Origin: Mycobacterium sp. 1554424.7
GTDB lineage: Bacteria > Actinomycetota > Actinomycetes > Mycobacteriales > Mycobacteriaceae
Assembly (NCBI RefSeq): GCF_001665295.1
Contig: NZ_LZSE01000136.1
Coordinates: 23,449-87,448 of the forward strand
Length of the DNA: 64,000 nt
Direction of reading: 5' to 3'
The position numbers and the translations under genes were made by a program. This document shows, piece after piece, positions 43,775 to 51,799 of the stretch. The notes beneath the pieces are model-generated. The model was not told where the DNA came from and ran no database searches. It worked only from the letters and a program-made list of their open reading frames with translations. Numbering within the stretch: the first letter of the stretch is position 1; each line of letters opens with the position of its first letter.

Positions 43775-44658
43775 GCCGGTTACTCTGCGGCAAAACGGCT
43801 TTGGTGACGGGCAGCAGCCGGGGAATCGGCCGCGCAATCGCCCAGCGGCTGGCGGCCGAAGGCGCCACCGTGGCGGTCACGGCCCGGTCGCACACGCCGT
43901 CCTTGTCGGTGCGCGCCGGAACGACTTCCGCGCTGCCGGGCACCATCGACGAGACCGTCGAGCTGATCGAGGCCGCCGGTGGCCAGGCGTTCGGCGTCGC
44001 GGCCAACCTGGAGGACGCCGAGCAGCGCGACGGATTGGTCGACGCGGTGCTCGACCGCACCGGCCGGATCGACATCCTGGTCAACAACGCCGGTTTCGCC
44101 GACTACTCCTTGGTCGAGGAGATGAGCCTGGAAACCTTCGACCGCACCGTGGAACACTACCTGCGGGTTCCATTCGTCCTTACGAAATCCGCTGTGCCGC
44201 ACATGCGCAAACAAGGCGCGGGCTGGATCGTCAACATCGGCTCGGTCACGGGCGTCCCGCCGGTGCGGCCGTACCGGGACTACAACAAGACGGCCGGCGA
44301 CGTCATCTACGCGTCCATGAAGGCCGCACTGCACCGGTTCACCCAGGGCGTGGCAGCCGAACTGCTCGACGCCAACATCGCGGTCAACTGCGTCGGACCG
44401 TCGACGGCCGTCCGCACACCCGGTGCGGCACAGCTGATTCCGGACTCGTTCCCGACCGAACCCGTCGAGTACCTGGCCGAAACCGTACTGGCGATGTGCC
44501 ACCTGCCCGCGGCCGAGCGCACCGGACTGGTCGCGTTCAGCCTGCACTATCCCTGGTCGCAACAGTTGCCCGTGCACAGCCTCGACGGCGACGAGTTGTT
44601 CCCACCTCTGCAACCTCCGCCGACGGCCAATCCAAATATCTCCGCCACGGGACTTTGA
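43771..44658 (+). CDS. Short-chain dehydrogenase/reductase coupled to the BVMO
   Basis: A 295-residue SDR with TGSSRGIGRAIA at about 13-24, ILVNNAG at about 106-112, Ser in NIGSVTG and Tyr in a downstream YASMKAA (Tyr-x3-Lys). An insertion (PPVRPYRDYNKTAGDVI) lies between the Ser and Tyr motifs, longer than in most classical SDRs. The C-terminal tail is Pro-rich. The ATG overlaps the BVMO stop, so the pair is translated together and probably acts on linked intermediates (alcohol to ketone or the reverse). Confidence 0.82.
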   Translation: MSRLLCGKTALVTGSSRGIGRAIAQRLAAEGATVAVTARSHTPSLSVRAGTTSALPGTIDETVELIEAAGGQAFGVAANLEDAEQRDGLVDAVLDRTGRIDILVNNAGFADYSLVEEMSLETFDRTVEHYLRVPFVLTKSAVPHMRKQGAGWIVNIGSVTGVPPVRPYRDYNKTAGDVIYASMKAALHRFTQGVAAELLDANIAVNCVGPSTAVRTPGAAQLIPDSFPTEPVEYLAETVLAMCHLPAAERTGLVAFSLHYPWSQQLPVHSLDGDELFPPLQPPPTANPNISATGL

Positions 44659-44699
44659 CGCGCAAGCCGATCAGGTCGCGCTGTTTCGGCCGCCTTGGT

Positions 44700-45335
44700 T
44701 TATCCGCTCAGCCGCAGCACGGCCGTGTCGCTCCGGCAGAAACTGTGACAGACGCGATCGCGCACGATGACGTCGGGACATTCGGGATCGAACCAGCGAT
44801 CTACCACCGCCCAGTGGATCGGATGCATCAGATAGGGGCCCATCAGCCCGTCCGCGTCCGTGAAGAGTTGTTCGAACACGTGAGTCCACGTCGAGGTCCC
44901 GGTCGATTCGTCCACGCTGCTGAGCTGCCAGTCGGTGATCGTGCGCACGTAGCGCGGCATCAGTTGCAGGTCGGCCTCGAAACGCGCGATCGCGGCCCCG
45001 TCGGTGCCGGGCACCACGCTTAAGAGCAGCGCCCGATACACGGTTCCCGGCTCGCGGCCGGTTTGCACGGGCATTCCCCAGTAGGCCGCGCCGTTCATCC
45101 GGATGACCGAGGGGTCGTCTAAGACCTCGGCGAAACGTCCCGCCACGCAATCCCATTGGTCTTTCGTGCCGAACCGGAGGTGGGCCAGGATGTCGCCACC
45201 GTTGCGCGAGCCGGACAGCGTAGGTTCCACCACCCAACGCTGCGCCCCAGCGTCGGACGCCGCGCAGCGCAACCTGGCGAGCATCCGGTCGCGGTCTGGT
45301 TCGGCGACGTCGATCAGCCGGGTGACGCTATACAT
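44700..45335 (-). CDS. Dabb-like (stress-responsive alpha/beta barrel-like) protein
   Basis: A 211-residue protein with two ferredoxin-like halves: VTRLIDVAEPDRDRMLARL at the N-terminus, and SGTSTWTHVFEQLFTDADGL, YLMHPIHWAVVDRWFDPECP in the second half, which matches the Dabb pattern of a conserved HP-x-H pair. Such proteins are often small cyclases, dehydratases or of unknown role in oxidative catabolism. Its ATG overlaps the end of the upstream gene by eight bases, so the two similar-fold proteins form an operon, perhaps a heteromer. Confidence 0.6.
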   Translation of the reverse strand: MYSVTRLIDVAEPDRDRMLARLRCAASDAGAQRWVVEPTLSGSRNGGDILAHLRFGTKDQWDCVAGRFAEVLDDPSVIRMNGAAYWGMPVQTGREPGTVYRALLLSVVPGTDGAAIARFEADLQLMPRYVRTITDWQLSSVDESTGTSTWTHVFEQLFTDADGLMGPYLMHPIHWAVVDRWFDPECPDVIVRDRVCHSFCRSDTAVLRLSG

Positions 45336-45678
45336 CGCAAAGTGCGTCCACGTCGCCAGCGGCCGCGGCGAACGACCGGGACCGCTCGGCCACCAAATCG
45401 CCTATCCGCGCCCACCACTGGCCCAGCGCGGGATCGGGCCGACCTTTCCAGGTCATCTCCCACCATGCCTGTGCGTCGGGCAATGTCCAGGTGATGGTGA
45501 TGGTGTTGACGTGCTCGTCATCGAACCAGATGGGCGGGCTCACCAGGACGTCGCGCAGCGCCATGCCCCGTTCTCGCGCGCCGGGCGCGTATTCGGTGAG
45601 GTACGCGTCGACGAATTGCCGTGCGCATCCGGGCCGTGTGACCACCCGGTCGATCACGAAGACTTCACGACCGGCCAT
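45328..45678 (-). CDS. Small alpha/beta-barrel-like protein (Dabb/NIPSNAP-type fold suspected)
   Basis: A 116-residue protein: VFVIDRVVTRPGCARQFVDA, YLTEYAPGARERGMALRDVL, VNTITITWTLPDAQAWWEMT. The strand-helix order, with a conserved-looking Pro-Gly-x-Ala start and Trp-rich middle, resembles dimeric ferredoxin-like proteins of the ABM/NIPSNAP/Dabb group. The ATG at 45678 is taken; 45696 is an alternative six codons upstream. It is the first gene of a two-gene operon. Function unknown. Confidence 0.6.
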   Translation of the reverse strand: MAGREVFVIDRVVTRPGCARQFVDAYLTEYAPGARERGMALRDVLVSPPIWFDDEHVNTITITWTLPDAQAWWEMTWKGRPDPALGQWWARIGDLVAERSRSFAAAAGDVDALCDV

Positions 45679-45777
45679 GAGCCGACCGTATGCCATCGCT
45701 CCGGCTCGGGGCGGCTGGCTCCCGGCCATCGGGAACCTCCCGTTGACCGGCGCAGGAATCCGCGTGACGGTAGCCGG

Positions 45778-47016
45778 ATGAGCACAGCCCCGCCGGACCC
45801 GTTCGCACCCGCCACCTTGGGTCCGGTGACGTTGCGCAACAGAGTGATCAAGGCCGCGACATCGGAAGGCCGCTCACCTGGCGGCCTGGTCACCGATGAT
45901 CTGATTGAGTTCCATCGCGGCGTCGCCCGTGGCGGCGTCGGGATGACGACTGTCGCGTACTGCTGTGTGGCGCCCGAAGGGGCCAGCGCGCCCGGCCAGA
46001 TTGTGATGAGCGAGGCAGCGCTGCCCGGCCTGGCGAGGCTGGCCGATGCCGTGCATGCCGAAGGGGCCGCAATCTCGGCGCAACTGGGCCACGCCGGCGT
46101 GGTGGCGCAGAAGAAGCTCACCGGGGTGACCCCGGTGGCGCCGAGCCGGTTCATCAACCCCGCGTCCATGGGCTATTGCCGTGAGATCACCCGCGCCGAG
46201 ATCGCAACCGTGATCGACCAATTCGGTGCCGCGGCCCGCGTGGCCGCCGACGCCGGCTTCGACGCCGTGGAGCTGCATTTCGGCCACCTGTATCTGCCGA
46301 GCTCGTTCCTGAGCCCGATCATCAACCGCCGCAGGGACGAATACGGCGGCGACATCGACAACCGATCGCGGTTCTGTCGCGAGATCGCCCGGCGGGTGCG
46401 CGACGAGATCGGCGAGCGCATCGCGGTGACGGCCAAGCTGGACATGGACGACGGTCTCCCCGGCAGCATCTGGGTCGATGAGGCATTGCGGACCGCGGCA
46501 CTGCTGGATGCCGACGAAACGCTCGACGCGATTGAATTGACCCAGGGCTCTTCGGTGTTCAGGCCGATGTACCTGTTCCGCGGCGACGTGCCGGTCAAAG
46601 AGTTCGCGCAGGTGATGGCGCAGCCGATGCGGACTGGCATCCGGCTCATCGGCAAATGGGCCATGGGTGACTATCCCTACCATGATCTGTACATGCTGGA
46701 GAACGCCCGGCAGTTCGTCCCGATGGTGCGCAACACGAAGCTGATCTTGCTCGGCGGCATCACGAACCGCGACCACGTCGAGACCGGAATGCGGGAAGGC
46801 TTCGATTTCGTGGCGATGGGGCGGGCGCTACTGCGCGAGCCGGACTTGGTCGCGAAGATGATCGCCGATCCGCAGGCGCGCAGCCGGTGTACCCACAACA
46901 ACAAGTGCATGGTCACGGTGTTCGGCCGGACGCACTGCGTGCTGGATCCACAGCAGCGCTACGGTGCGGCAAAGCCGTTGCGCGCGAACGCCTTACCGAT
47001 GCAGCAGATCGGCTAG
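45778..47016 (+). CDS. NADH:flavin oxidoreductase (old yellow enzyme family)
   Basis: A 412-residue FMN barrel enzyme. It opens with the OYE start PFAPATLGPVTLRNRVIKAA, has AISAQLGHAG at about 99-108, the active-site region ELHFGHLYLPSSFLSPIINR (with His-x-x-Tyr in place of the more usual HxxHGYL) and the phosphate-binding ILLGGI...AMGRALLREPDL near the C-terminus. It would reduce an activated C=C with NAD(P)H. No Fe-S/FAD extension of the 2,4-dienoyl-CoA reductase type is present, although HNNKCM and THCVL retain Cys near the end. It overlaps the convergent esterase gene by 24 bases. Confidence 0.82.
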   Translation: MSTAPPDPFAPATLGPVTLRNRVIKAATSEGRSPGGLVTDDLIEFHRGVARGGVGMTTVAYCCVAPEGASAPGQIVMSEAALPGLARLADAVHAEGAAISAQLGHAGVVAQKKLTGVTPVAPSRFINPASMGYCREITRAEIATVIDQFGAAARVAADAGFDAVELHFGHLYLPSSFLSPIINRRRDEYGGDIDNRSRFCREIARRVRDEIGERIAVTAKLDMDDGLPGSIWVDEALRTAALLDADETLDAIELTQGSSVFRPMYLFRGDVPVKEFAQVMAQPMRTGIRLIGKWAMGDYPYHDLYMLENARQFVPMVRNTKLILLGGITNRDHVETGMREGFDFVAMGRALLREPDLVAKMIADPQARSRCTHNNKCMVTVFGRTHCVLDPQQRYGAAKPLRANALPMQQIG

Positions 47017-47916
47017 CGCCGCCGCGGCCGCCTTGCGGGCCTGATGCGCGATGTCGAGCATCGGCATCGTCATGAACCCGTGGATGCCACCCTCGTAGTG
47101 CAGGTGCACGGTTGGCACGCCGGCCGACTGTAGCGCGGCGCCGAACGCCAGTCCCTCGTCGCGCAACGGATCGTGGCCGGCGATCACGACCACCGCGGGC
47201 GGAAGCCCGCGCAGCTCGGCGCGCAGGGGCGCTGCATACGGGTGAGTGCGGTCTTGCGCAGCAGGCACATAGCAGTCCCAGTACCACTCCAGCGCCGGCT
47301 TCGGGTTGTAGTAGCCCTCGCCGAATAGGCGGTAGGACTCGGTGTCGAAGTCGGCGGCGATCACCGGGTACAGCAGCAACTGGCCGGACAGTGCCGGGCC
47401 GCCACGGTCGCGGGCCATGATCGCGGTCACCGCGGCCAGGTTGCCGCCGGCGCTGTCGCCGCCGACGACCAGCCGCCCCGCGTCGCCGCCCAGCGTTGCG
47501 GCGTTGTCGGCGCACCAGCGCGTGACCGCATAGACGTCTTCGGCGGCCGCTGGCCACGGGTGCTCCGGTGCCAGTCGGTACCCGACGGAAACTACGACGG
47601 CGGGAACGAGGTTGGCGATGCTGCGACACAGGCCGTCGTGACTGTCCAGATCGCAAAACACGAACCCGCCGCCGTGCGCGTAGACCACGACCGGCAGCGG
47701 GCCCGTGGCGTCAGGCCGGTAGATGCGCACCGGGATCGGGCAGTGAGGGCCGTCGACGATGCGGTCCGTGACTTCACCGATGGGTTCGGGCTTGGCGGGT
47801 GGGACGAACCTGGAGCGGATGAGCGCCCGGGCCTCCGCGCCGCTCATGGTGTGCACCGGCGGGAAGCCCGCGTCGAGCATGTCGATCAGGGGCGCGATCT
47901 GCGGATCGAGGGTCAC
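46993..47916 (-). CDS. HSL-family alpha/beta hydrolase (esterase)
   Basis: A 307-residue esterase: HGGGFVFCDLDSHDGLCR at about 80-97, GDSAGGNLAAV at about 152-162, catalytic Asp in AGHDPLRDEG and His in GGIHGFM. It would hydrolyse an ester, perhaps a product of the BVMO upstream. The GTG overlaps the IclR stop (GTGA), placing the esterase in the IclR transcript and under its control. The 3' end overlaps the convergent old-yellow-enzyme gene. Confidence 0.83.
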   Translation of the reverse strand: MTLDPQIAPLIDMLDAGFPPVHTMSGAEARALIRSRFVPPAKPEPIGEVTDRIVDGPHCPIPVRIYRPDATGPLPVVVYAHGGGFVFCDLDSHDGLCRSIANLVPAVVVSVGYRLAPEHPWPAAAEDVYAVTRWCADNAATLGGDAGRLVVGGDSAGGNLAAVTAIMARDRGGPALSGQLLLYPVIAADFDTESYRLFGEGYYNPKPALEWYWDCYVPAAQDRTHPYAAPLRAELRGLPPAVVVIAGHDPLRDEGLAFGAALQSAGVPTVHLHYEGGIHGFMTMPMLDIAHQARKAAAAALADLLHR

Positions 47917-48728
47917 GCGTACTGCAGCGCCGGACGGGCCGGGCGCAGCGGCCGCAGCGGCTGCAGGGCGGGTGCGACGCGCTGTGGGCCGTCCTCGACG
48001 TTCCGCCAGATGCCCATCGCGGTCATGCGCACGGGGGCGGCCAGTCTCTGGTCGAACATCATGCGGTTCATCGGACCGCAGACCGAGACGGCGGCTATGA
48101 CTTCTTGGCCCTCACCCGGACCGCCGATCGGCGCTGCCACGCAACCGAATCCGAGCAGCGACTCCTCGCGTTCGAACGCGACTCCGTGGGCGCGCACCTT
48201 GGCTAGCTCGACGGCGAGCTGCGGGCCGCTGGAGATCGAGTATTTCGTCTTGCGAACGCGCAAATCGACCTCGGCGTCGTCGCGGTACGCGAGGATCGCC
48301 TTCCCAACGGCGGTACAGTGCGCGGGCTGGCGACCGCCCACCCGAGTGGGTAACCGTTGGTCGCCGATCTTGTCCAGGTAGACGACGTCCGCGCCGTCCA
48401 AGACCGCCAGGTGTACGACAAGCCCTGTGGCGCGGTGCAACTCGCCGAGCAACGGCCCGGCCGCGCGCACCAGGCGATCCTGGTGCACGGCCAGCGAGCC
48501 CAGCTCCACCAGGCGCATGCCCAGTTCGTAGTCACGGCCGCTGCGGCGCAGCCACCGCAGCTGCACCAGGCGCTCGAGCATGCGGTGCGCCGATGAGCGC
48601 GGCAGGCCGGTGCGGCGCACGATCTGCGCGAGCGTGAGCCGGCCCGGTCCGTCGAACGCGTCGAGGACCAGCGAGATGCGGTCGATGACGGCCGTCGGAG
48701 TCTCGGCAGTCTTGACGGCTGATGTCAT
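47913..48728 (-). CDS. IclR-family transcriptional regulator
   Basis: A 271-residue IclR protein. The winged helix is at about 20-80 (LTLAQIVRRTGLPRSSAHRM, LERLVQLRWLRRSG). The effector domain follows, with GLVVHLAVLDGADVVYLDKI, PTRVGGRQPAHCTAVGKAIL (the CTAVGKA family motif) and VSVCGP. GGAGG lies before the ATG. A 23-bp near-perfect palindrome sits 22 bases upstream, as expected for autoregulation. It is co-transcribed with an esterase. Confidence 0.9.
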   Translation of the reverse strand: MTSAVKTAETPTAVIDRISLVLDAFDGPGRLTLAQIVRRTGLPRSSAHRMLERLVQLRWLRRSGRDYELGMRLVELGSLAVHQDRLVRAAGPLLGELHRATGLVVHLAVLDGADVVYLDKIGDQRLPTRVGGRQPAHCTAVGKAILAYRDDAEVDLRVRKTKYSISSGPQLAVELAKVRAHGVAFEREESLLGFGCVAAPIGGPGEGQEVIAAVSVCGPMNRMMFDQRLAAPVRMTAMGIWRNVEDGPQRVAPALQPLRPLRPARPALQYA

Positions 48729-48750
48729 CGGACCTCCATGTATCTGGCTG

Positions 48751-48773
48751 CTATATTCCTAATAGGCATATAG
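48751..48773. promoter_or_regulatory. IclR operator candidate (23-bp palindrome)
   Basis: Left arm CTATATTCCTA (48751-48761) and right arm TAGGCATATAG (48763-48773) match at 10 of 11 positions about a central A. It lies 22 bases upstream of the IclR ATG in an AT-rich stretch unusual for this genome. The 112-bp gap 48729-48840 holds nothing else. Confidence 0.7.
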
Positions 48774-48840
48774 TTCTATCACATGGGTGTGGCCCCTGTC
48801 ACGCATGGCGGTAAGGGAGCAGGCTTTCGGCGCGGCGCCG

Positions 48841-49284
48841 TCAGCCGCGAAAGATGTCGAGAGAACCGACGTGGGCCCGATTGGCCTTGATCCGCACCTT
48901 CAATTCCCACGATCCATCGGAGCGCCGTTCCCAGGTGTCCGTGTAGTCGCCGAGCGTGTAGAACCGGATCGAGGGATCGGCGTCCAAACTCAGGTGAACG
49001 TCGTGGACGTAGGCGCGGCTGATCGCGGTGTCGCCGTCGACATCGACGACGACGTTGGCGAGAAGGTGTTGGGTCGGACCGCAGTTGTCGAGGAACCCGC
49101 GGATCAGCTCGATGATCGCCGCGCTGCCGCGCAGCCGTCCGGTCCCGAGGTCGCCCTCCGCGTCGTCCGCCAGGATCTCGGCCATCGTCGTCCAATCGCG
49201 ATCGTCCATTGCGCGGGCGAATCGCGTCAACGTGCGTTGGATGTCACGCTCGTCGAACAGGAGCTGAAGCCGCTGAGTGTCCAC
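48841..49284 (-). CDS. NTF2/SnoaL-like protein
   Basis: A 147-residue SnoaL-like domain: DERDIQRTLTRFARAMDDRD near the N-terminus, the conserved-looking DNCGPTQHLLANVVVDVDGD, then DYTDTWERRSDGSWELKVRI, the hallmark C-terminal strand with Trp. Members with His/Asp pairs act as dehydratases or isomerases; here His71 (QHLLAN) could serve. It lies downstream of the FAD dehydrogenase/HsaC/HsaA operon on the same strand, 111 bases after it. Confidence 0.7.
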   Translation of the reverse strand: MDTQRLQLLFDERDIQRTLTRFARAMDDRDWTTMAEILADDAEGDLGTGRLRGSAAIIELIRGFLDNCGPTQHLLANVVVDVDGDTAISRAYVHDVHLSLDADPSIRFYTLGDYTDTWERRSDGSWELKVRIKANRAHVGSLDIFRG

Positions 49285-49395
49285 GGGCCGTTCCTTTCGC
49301 TGCCCACCGAAATCGACGCTAGCGTGGACCGCACTCGCACTTCTTCACGCTGACGTAGATCTCGATGAAACGTCGCTGCGGCAAACAGGCAACAC

Positions 49396-50862
49396 TCAGC
49401 CCTTGGCCGCGGACCGGCCCGCGCGCCGGCCGTAGAAGCTGCCGTCGCCGAGCGAGACGCCGCTGGCGTAACCCCACGCGGCCAGTCCCGCGGTCGACCG
49501 GCCAGCGGCGAAGAGCCCCGGGATTGGCTCGCCGCTGACGTGCAGCACCTCGGCGTCCAGCGTGGTGGCCAGGCCGCCCAGGGTGAAGCCGCCGGTGTTC
49601 TCCCGCAGGTCGATGGCCCCGACCGGCGACCCGATCGGTCTCAGCCACTCGGGCTTCTTGTGCAGCAGCGGATCCTCGCCGCGCGCGGCGCCCTCGTTGT
49701 AGGCGGCCACGGTCGCCTGCAGCGAACCGGGGGCCAGGCCCATGTCGCGCTCCAGGTCGGCGACGGTGTCGGCCACCCAGGTCGCCTCGCGCAGCATGAA
49801 CTTGGGCGACCACGAGGCCATCGCCTCCTGCTGCGCGTCGTCGTCGATGATGAGAAACGCGGTGTTGTCCTGGTGGTACAGCGTGAGCTGCCCCACCCGG
49901 CCCGGGTAGGTGTCCTCGGCGACGTAGCGCTGGCCGCGGCCGTTGACCAGGATGCCGCGCACCAGTTGCTGGGGATCGATGAAGATCGCGACCTCGGTGG
50001 CGTCCATGTGGGCCAGATCGGCGCCCAGCGCCTGCGCCATCCGGATCGCCTGCCCGTCGTGCTGCTCGATCGAGGCGGCCGGGCGCCCGGCGATCCGCGG
50101 GGCGTACCGCGCCACCATGGCGTCGTTGTAGGCGAAGCTGCCGGTCGCAAGCACGACCCCACGGCGGGCGCGAACCGTCATCTCCGCGCCGTACTGGCGG
50201 GCGCGGATGCCGACGACCCTGCCGTCGGATTCGACGATCAGGCTTTGCGCGCGGACGTCGTAGAGCGCCCGCGCGCCGGCCGCCGTGGCCGTCTCGACGA
50301 GGGGCTTCATCAGCATGTAGCCGGCGCTGGCCTCGCCCTGCTTCTTGTTCTGCATCTGCGGGACGTGCCCGCGCGGGGCGGGGGAGGCGATGGTGTTGAA
50401 CGGGTAGGCGTTTTCGCCGCCGCTGTACATCAGGCCCTGGTCGCCCATCGGCTCCCAGCCGGGCTCGGAGAAGAATTCCGCCTTGAACGGCACGCCGCAG
50501 TCGACGAGCCAGTCGAAGTGCGCGACGCTGCCCGCGCAGTAATCGGCGATCCGGTTCTCGTCGGCGCCGGGGCCCATCGCCACGTTGAGGAAGGCGGCCA
50601 TGTTGTCGACGGAATCGCTGAAGCCGCAAGCCGTTTGCAGTGGCGTGCCGCCGCCGAGGTAGATGAATCCGCCGGCCATCGCCGCCGCACCGCCCCACGA
50701 CCCGGTGCGTTCCAACACCAGCACGTCTGCGCCGGAGCGGGCCGCTTCGACCGCCGCGGCGGCGCCCGCGACCCCGTAGCCGGCGATGACGACGTCGGCC
50801 TCCTGGTCCCAGGACGCGATCGACGACGCCGGGATGGGGGTGACGTCCGCGTCGGGCGTCAT
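49396..50862 (-). CDS. FAD-binding dehydrogenase (fumarate reductase/KstD superfamily)
   Basis: A 488-residue flavoprotein: FAD motif VVIAGYGVAGAAAAVEAARS at about 24-43, then TGSWGGAAAMAGGFIYLGGG, and near the C-terminus LFAAGRSTAGLAAWGYASGV in the FAD-closing position. It belongs to the large flavoprotein family that includes KstD and fumarate reductase, but the typical KstD TYxGxGAT block is replaced by WGYASGVSLGDGSFYGRRAG, so a different substrate is likely. The ATG overlaps the HsaC-like stop (ATGA), making a tight operon with the HsaC and HsaA homologues. Confidence 0.8.
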   Translation of the reverse strand: MTPDADVTPIPASSIASWDQEADVVIAGYGVAGAAAAVEAARSGADVLVLERTGSWGGAAAMAGGFIYLGGGTPLQTACGFSDSVDNMAAFLNVAMGPGADENRIADYCAGSVAHFDWLVDCGVPFKAEFFSEPGWEPMGDQGLMYSGGENAYPFNTIASPAPRGHVPQMQNKKQGEASAGYMLMKPLVETATAAGARALYDVRAQSLIVESDGRVVGIRARQYGAEMTVRARRGVVLATGSFAYNDAMVARYAPRIAGRPAASIEQHDGQAIRMAQALGADLAHMDATEVAIFIDPQQLVRGILVNGRGQRYVAEDTYPGRVGQLTLYHQDNTAFLIIDDDAQQEAMASWSPKFMLREATWVADTVADLERDMGLAPGSLQATVAAYNEGAARGEDPLLHKKPEWLRPIGSPVGAIDLRENTGGFTLGGLATTLDAEVLHVSGEPIPGLFAAGRSTAGLAAWGYASGVSLGDGSFYGRRAGRSAAKG

Positions 50863-51779
50863 AGCCGCATCGCCGCGGGCATCTCGCCGGTCCACTGGTG
50901 ACCCCAGTAGCTGTCCGCGGTGATTTCCTCTGCGGTGTAGTAGGTTTCGTCGACGCGCATTCCGTCGGTGCCGAACTCGATGTCCCAATCGCCGGGCGCC
51001 CGGACGTAGAACGAGATCATCTTGTCGTTGGTGTGGCGGCCCAGGGTGGAGGACAACTGGAAGCCCTCGGCGTTGACCCGGTCCAGCGCCTGGCCCACCG
51101 CGTCGAGGGTGTCGACCTCCACCATGATGTGGACGACGCGCGGGTCGCGCATGTGTGCGGCCGGGACGATCGCCAGGCTGTGGTGGCGCTCGTTGATCCC
51201 GAGGAAGCGAACCCGCACCGGGCCGAACTCTTTCGGCAGCGGCACCCGGAACGCGCCGCGCGAACGGAAACCCAAGACTTCGGTGTAGAAGTCGAACAGC
51301 CCGTTGGGGTCCATCGCGGGCACCACGACGTGGCCGAGGCCCTGATCGCCGGTGACGAACTTCGCGCCGAACGGCGTGATCACCGGGCTATGGTCAAGCA
51401 CCGGCCCGTGAAACACCTCGAGCGTGTGGCCCGCGGGATCCTCGAACGCGATCGCCTCTTCAACGCGGCGCTCCTCGGCCTCGTCGAGCGACAGCTGCTT
51501 GAACGCGACGCCGGCGCCGTCAAGGGTGGCCTTGACCCGTTGCAGCGCCGCACGATCGCGCACCTCCCAGCCGATCGTGAGCACCCGCTCCGTCTCGCCG
51601 GGAACGACGACGATCCGGGCCGCGCGTTCGTCCATGCGCAGGTACAGCGCCGACGGGTCAGGCCCCTTGGGACTGGGCGAGCCCTCCGCGAAACCCAAGG
51701 CGGCGAACGCGAAATGCCGCCACCGGTCGACGTCGTTCGTCGAAATGGTGATGTAGCCAAGGCTTTTCAGGTCGGTCAT
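50859..51779 (-). CDS. Extradiol ring-cleavage dioxygenase (HsaC/BphC type)
   Basis: A 306-residue two-domain vicinal-oxygen-chelate enzyme. Iron ligands are His150 (GLGHVVV), His217 (VVHIMVEV) and Glu268 (WDIEFG); His200-Ser (RHHSLAIVP) is the expected acid/base His. It would open a catechol ring next to the two hydroxyls (meta cleavage) with Fe(II) and O2. Overall it is collinear with HsaC, the steroid 3,4-DHSA dioxygenase of M. tuberculosis, including YLRMDERAARIVVVPGE and SATLGRH-like STLGRHTNDKMISFY. Second gene of the FAD dehydrogenase operon. Confidence 0.88.
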   Translation of the reverse strand: MTDLKSLGYITISTNDVDRWRHFAFAALGFAEGSPSPKGPDPSALYLRMDERAARIVVVPGETERVLTIGWEVRDRAALQRVKATLDGAGVAFKQLSLDEAEERRVEEAIAFEDPAGHTLEVFHGPVLDHSPVITPFGAKFVTGDQGLGHVVVPAMDPNGLFDFYTEVLGFRSRGAFRVPLPKEFGPVRVRFLGINERHHSLAIVPAAHMRDPRVVHIMVEVDTLDAVGQALDRVNAEGFQLSSTLGRHTNDKMISFYVRAPGDWDIEFGTDGMRVDETYYTAEEITADSYWGHQWTGEMPAAMRL

Positions 51780-51799
51780 CGCGTGCTCCTAGTTCGCCG

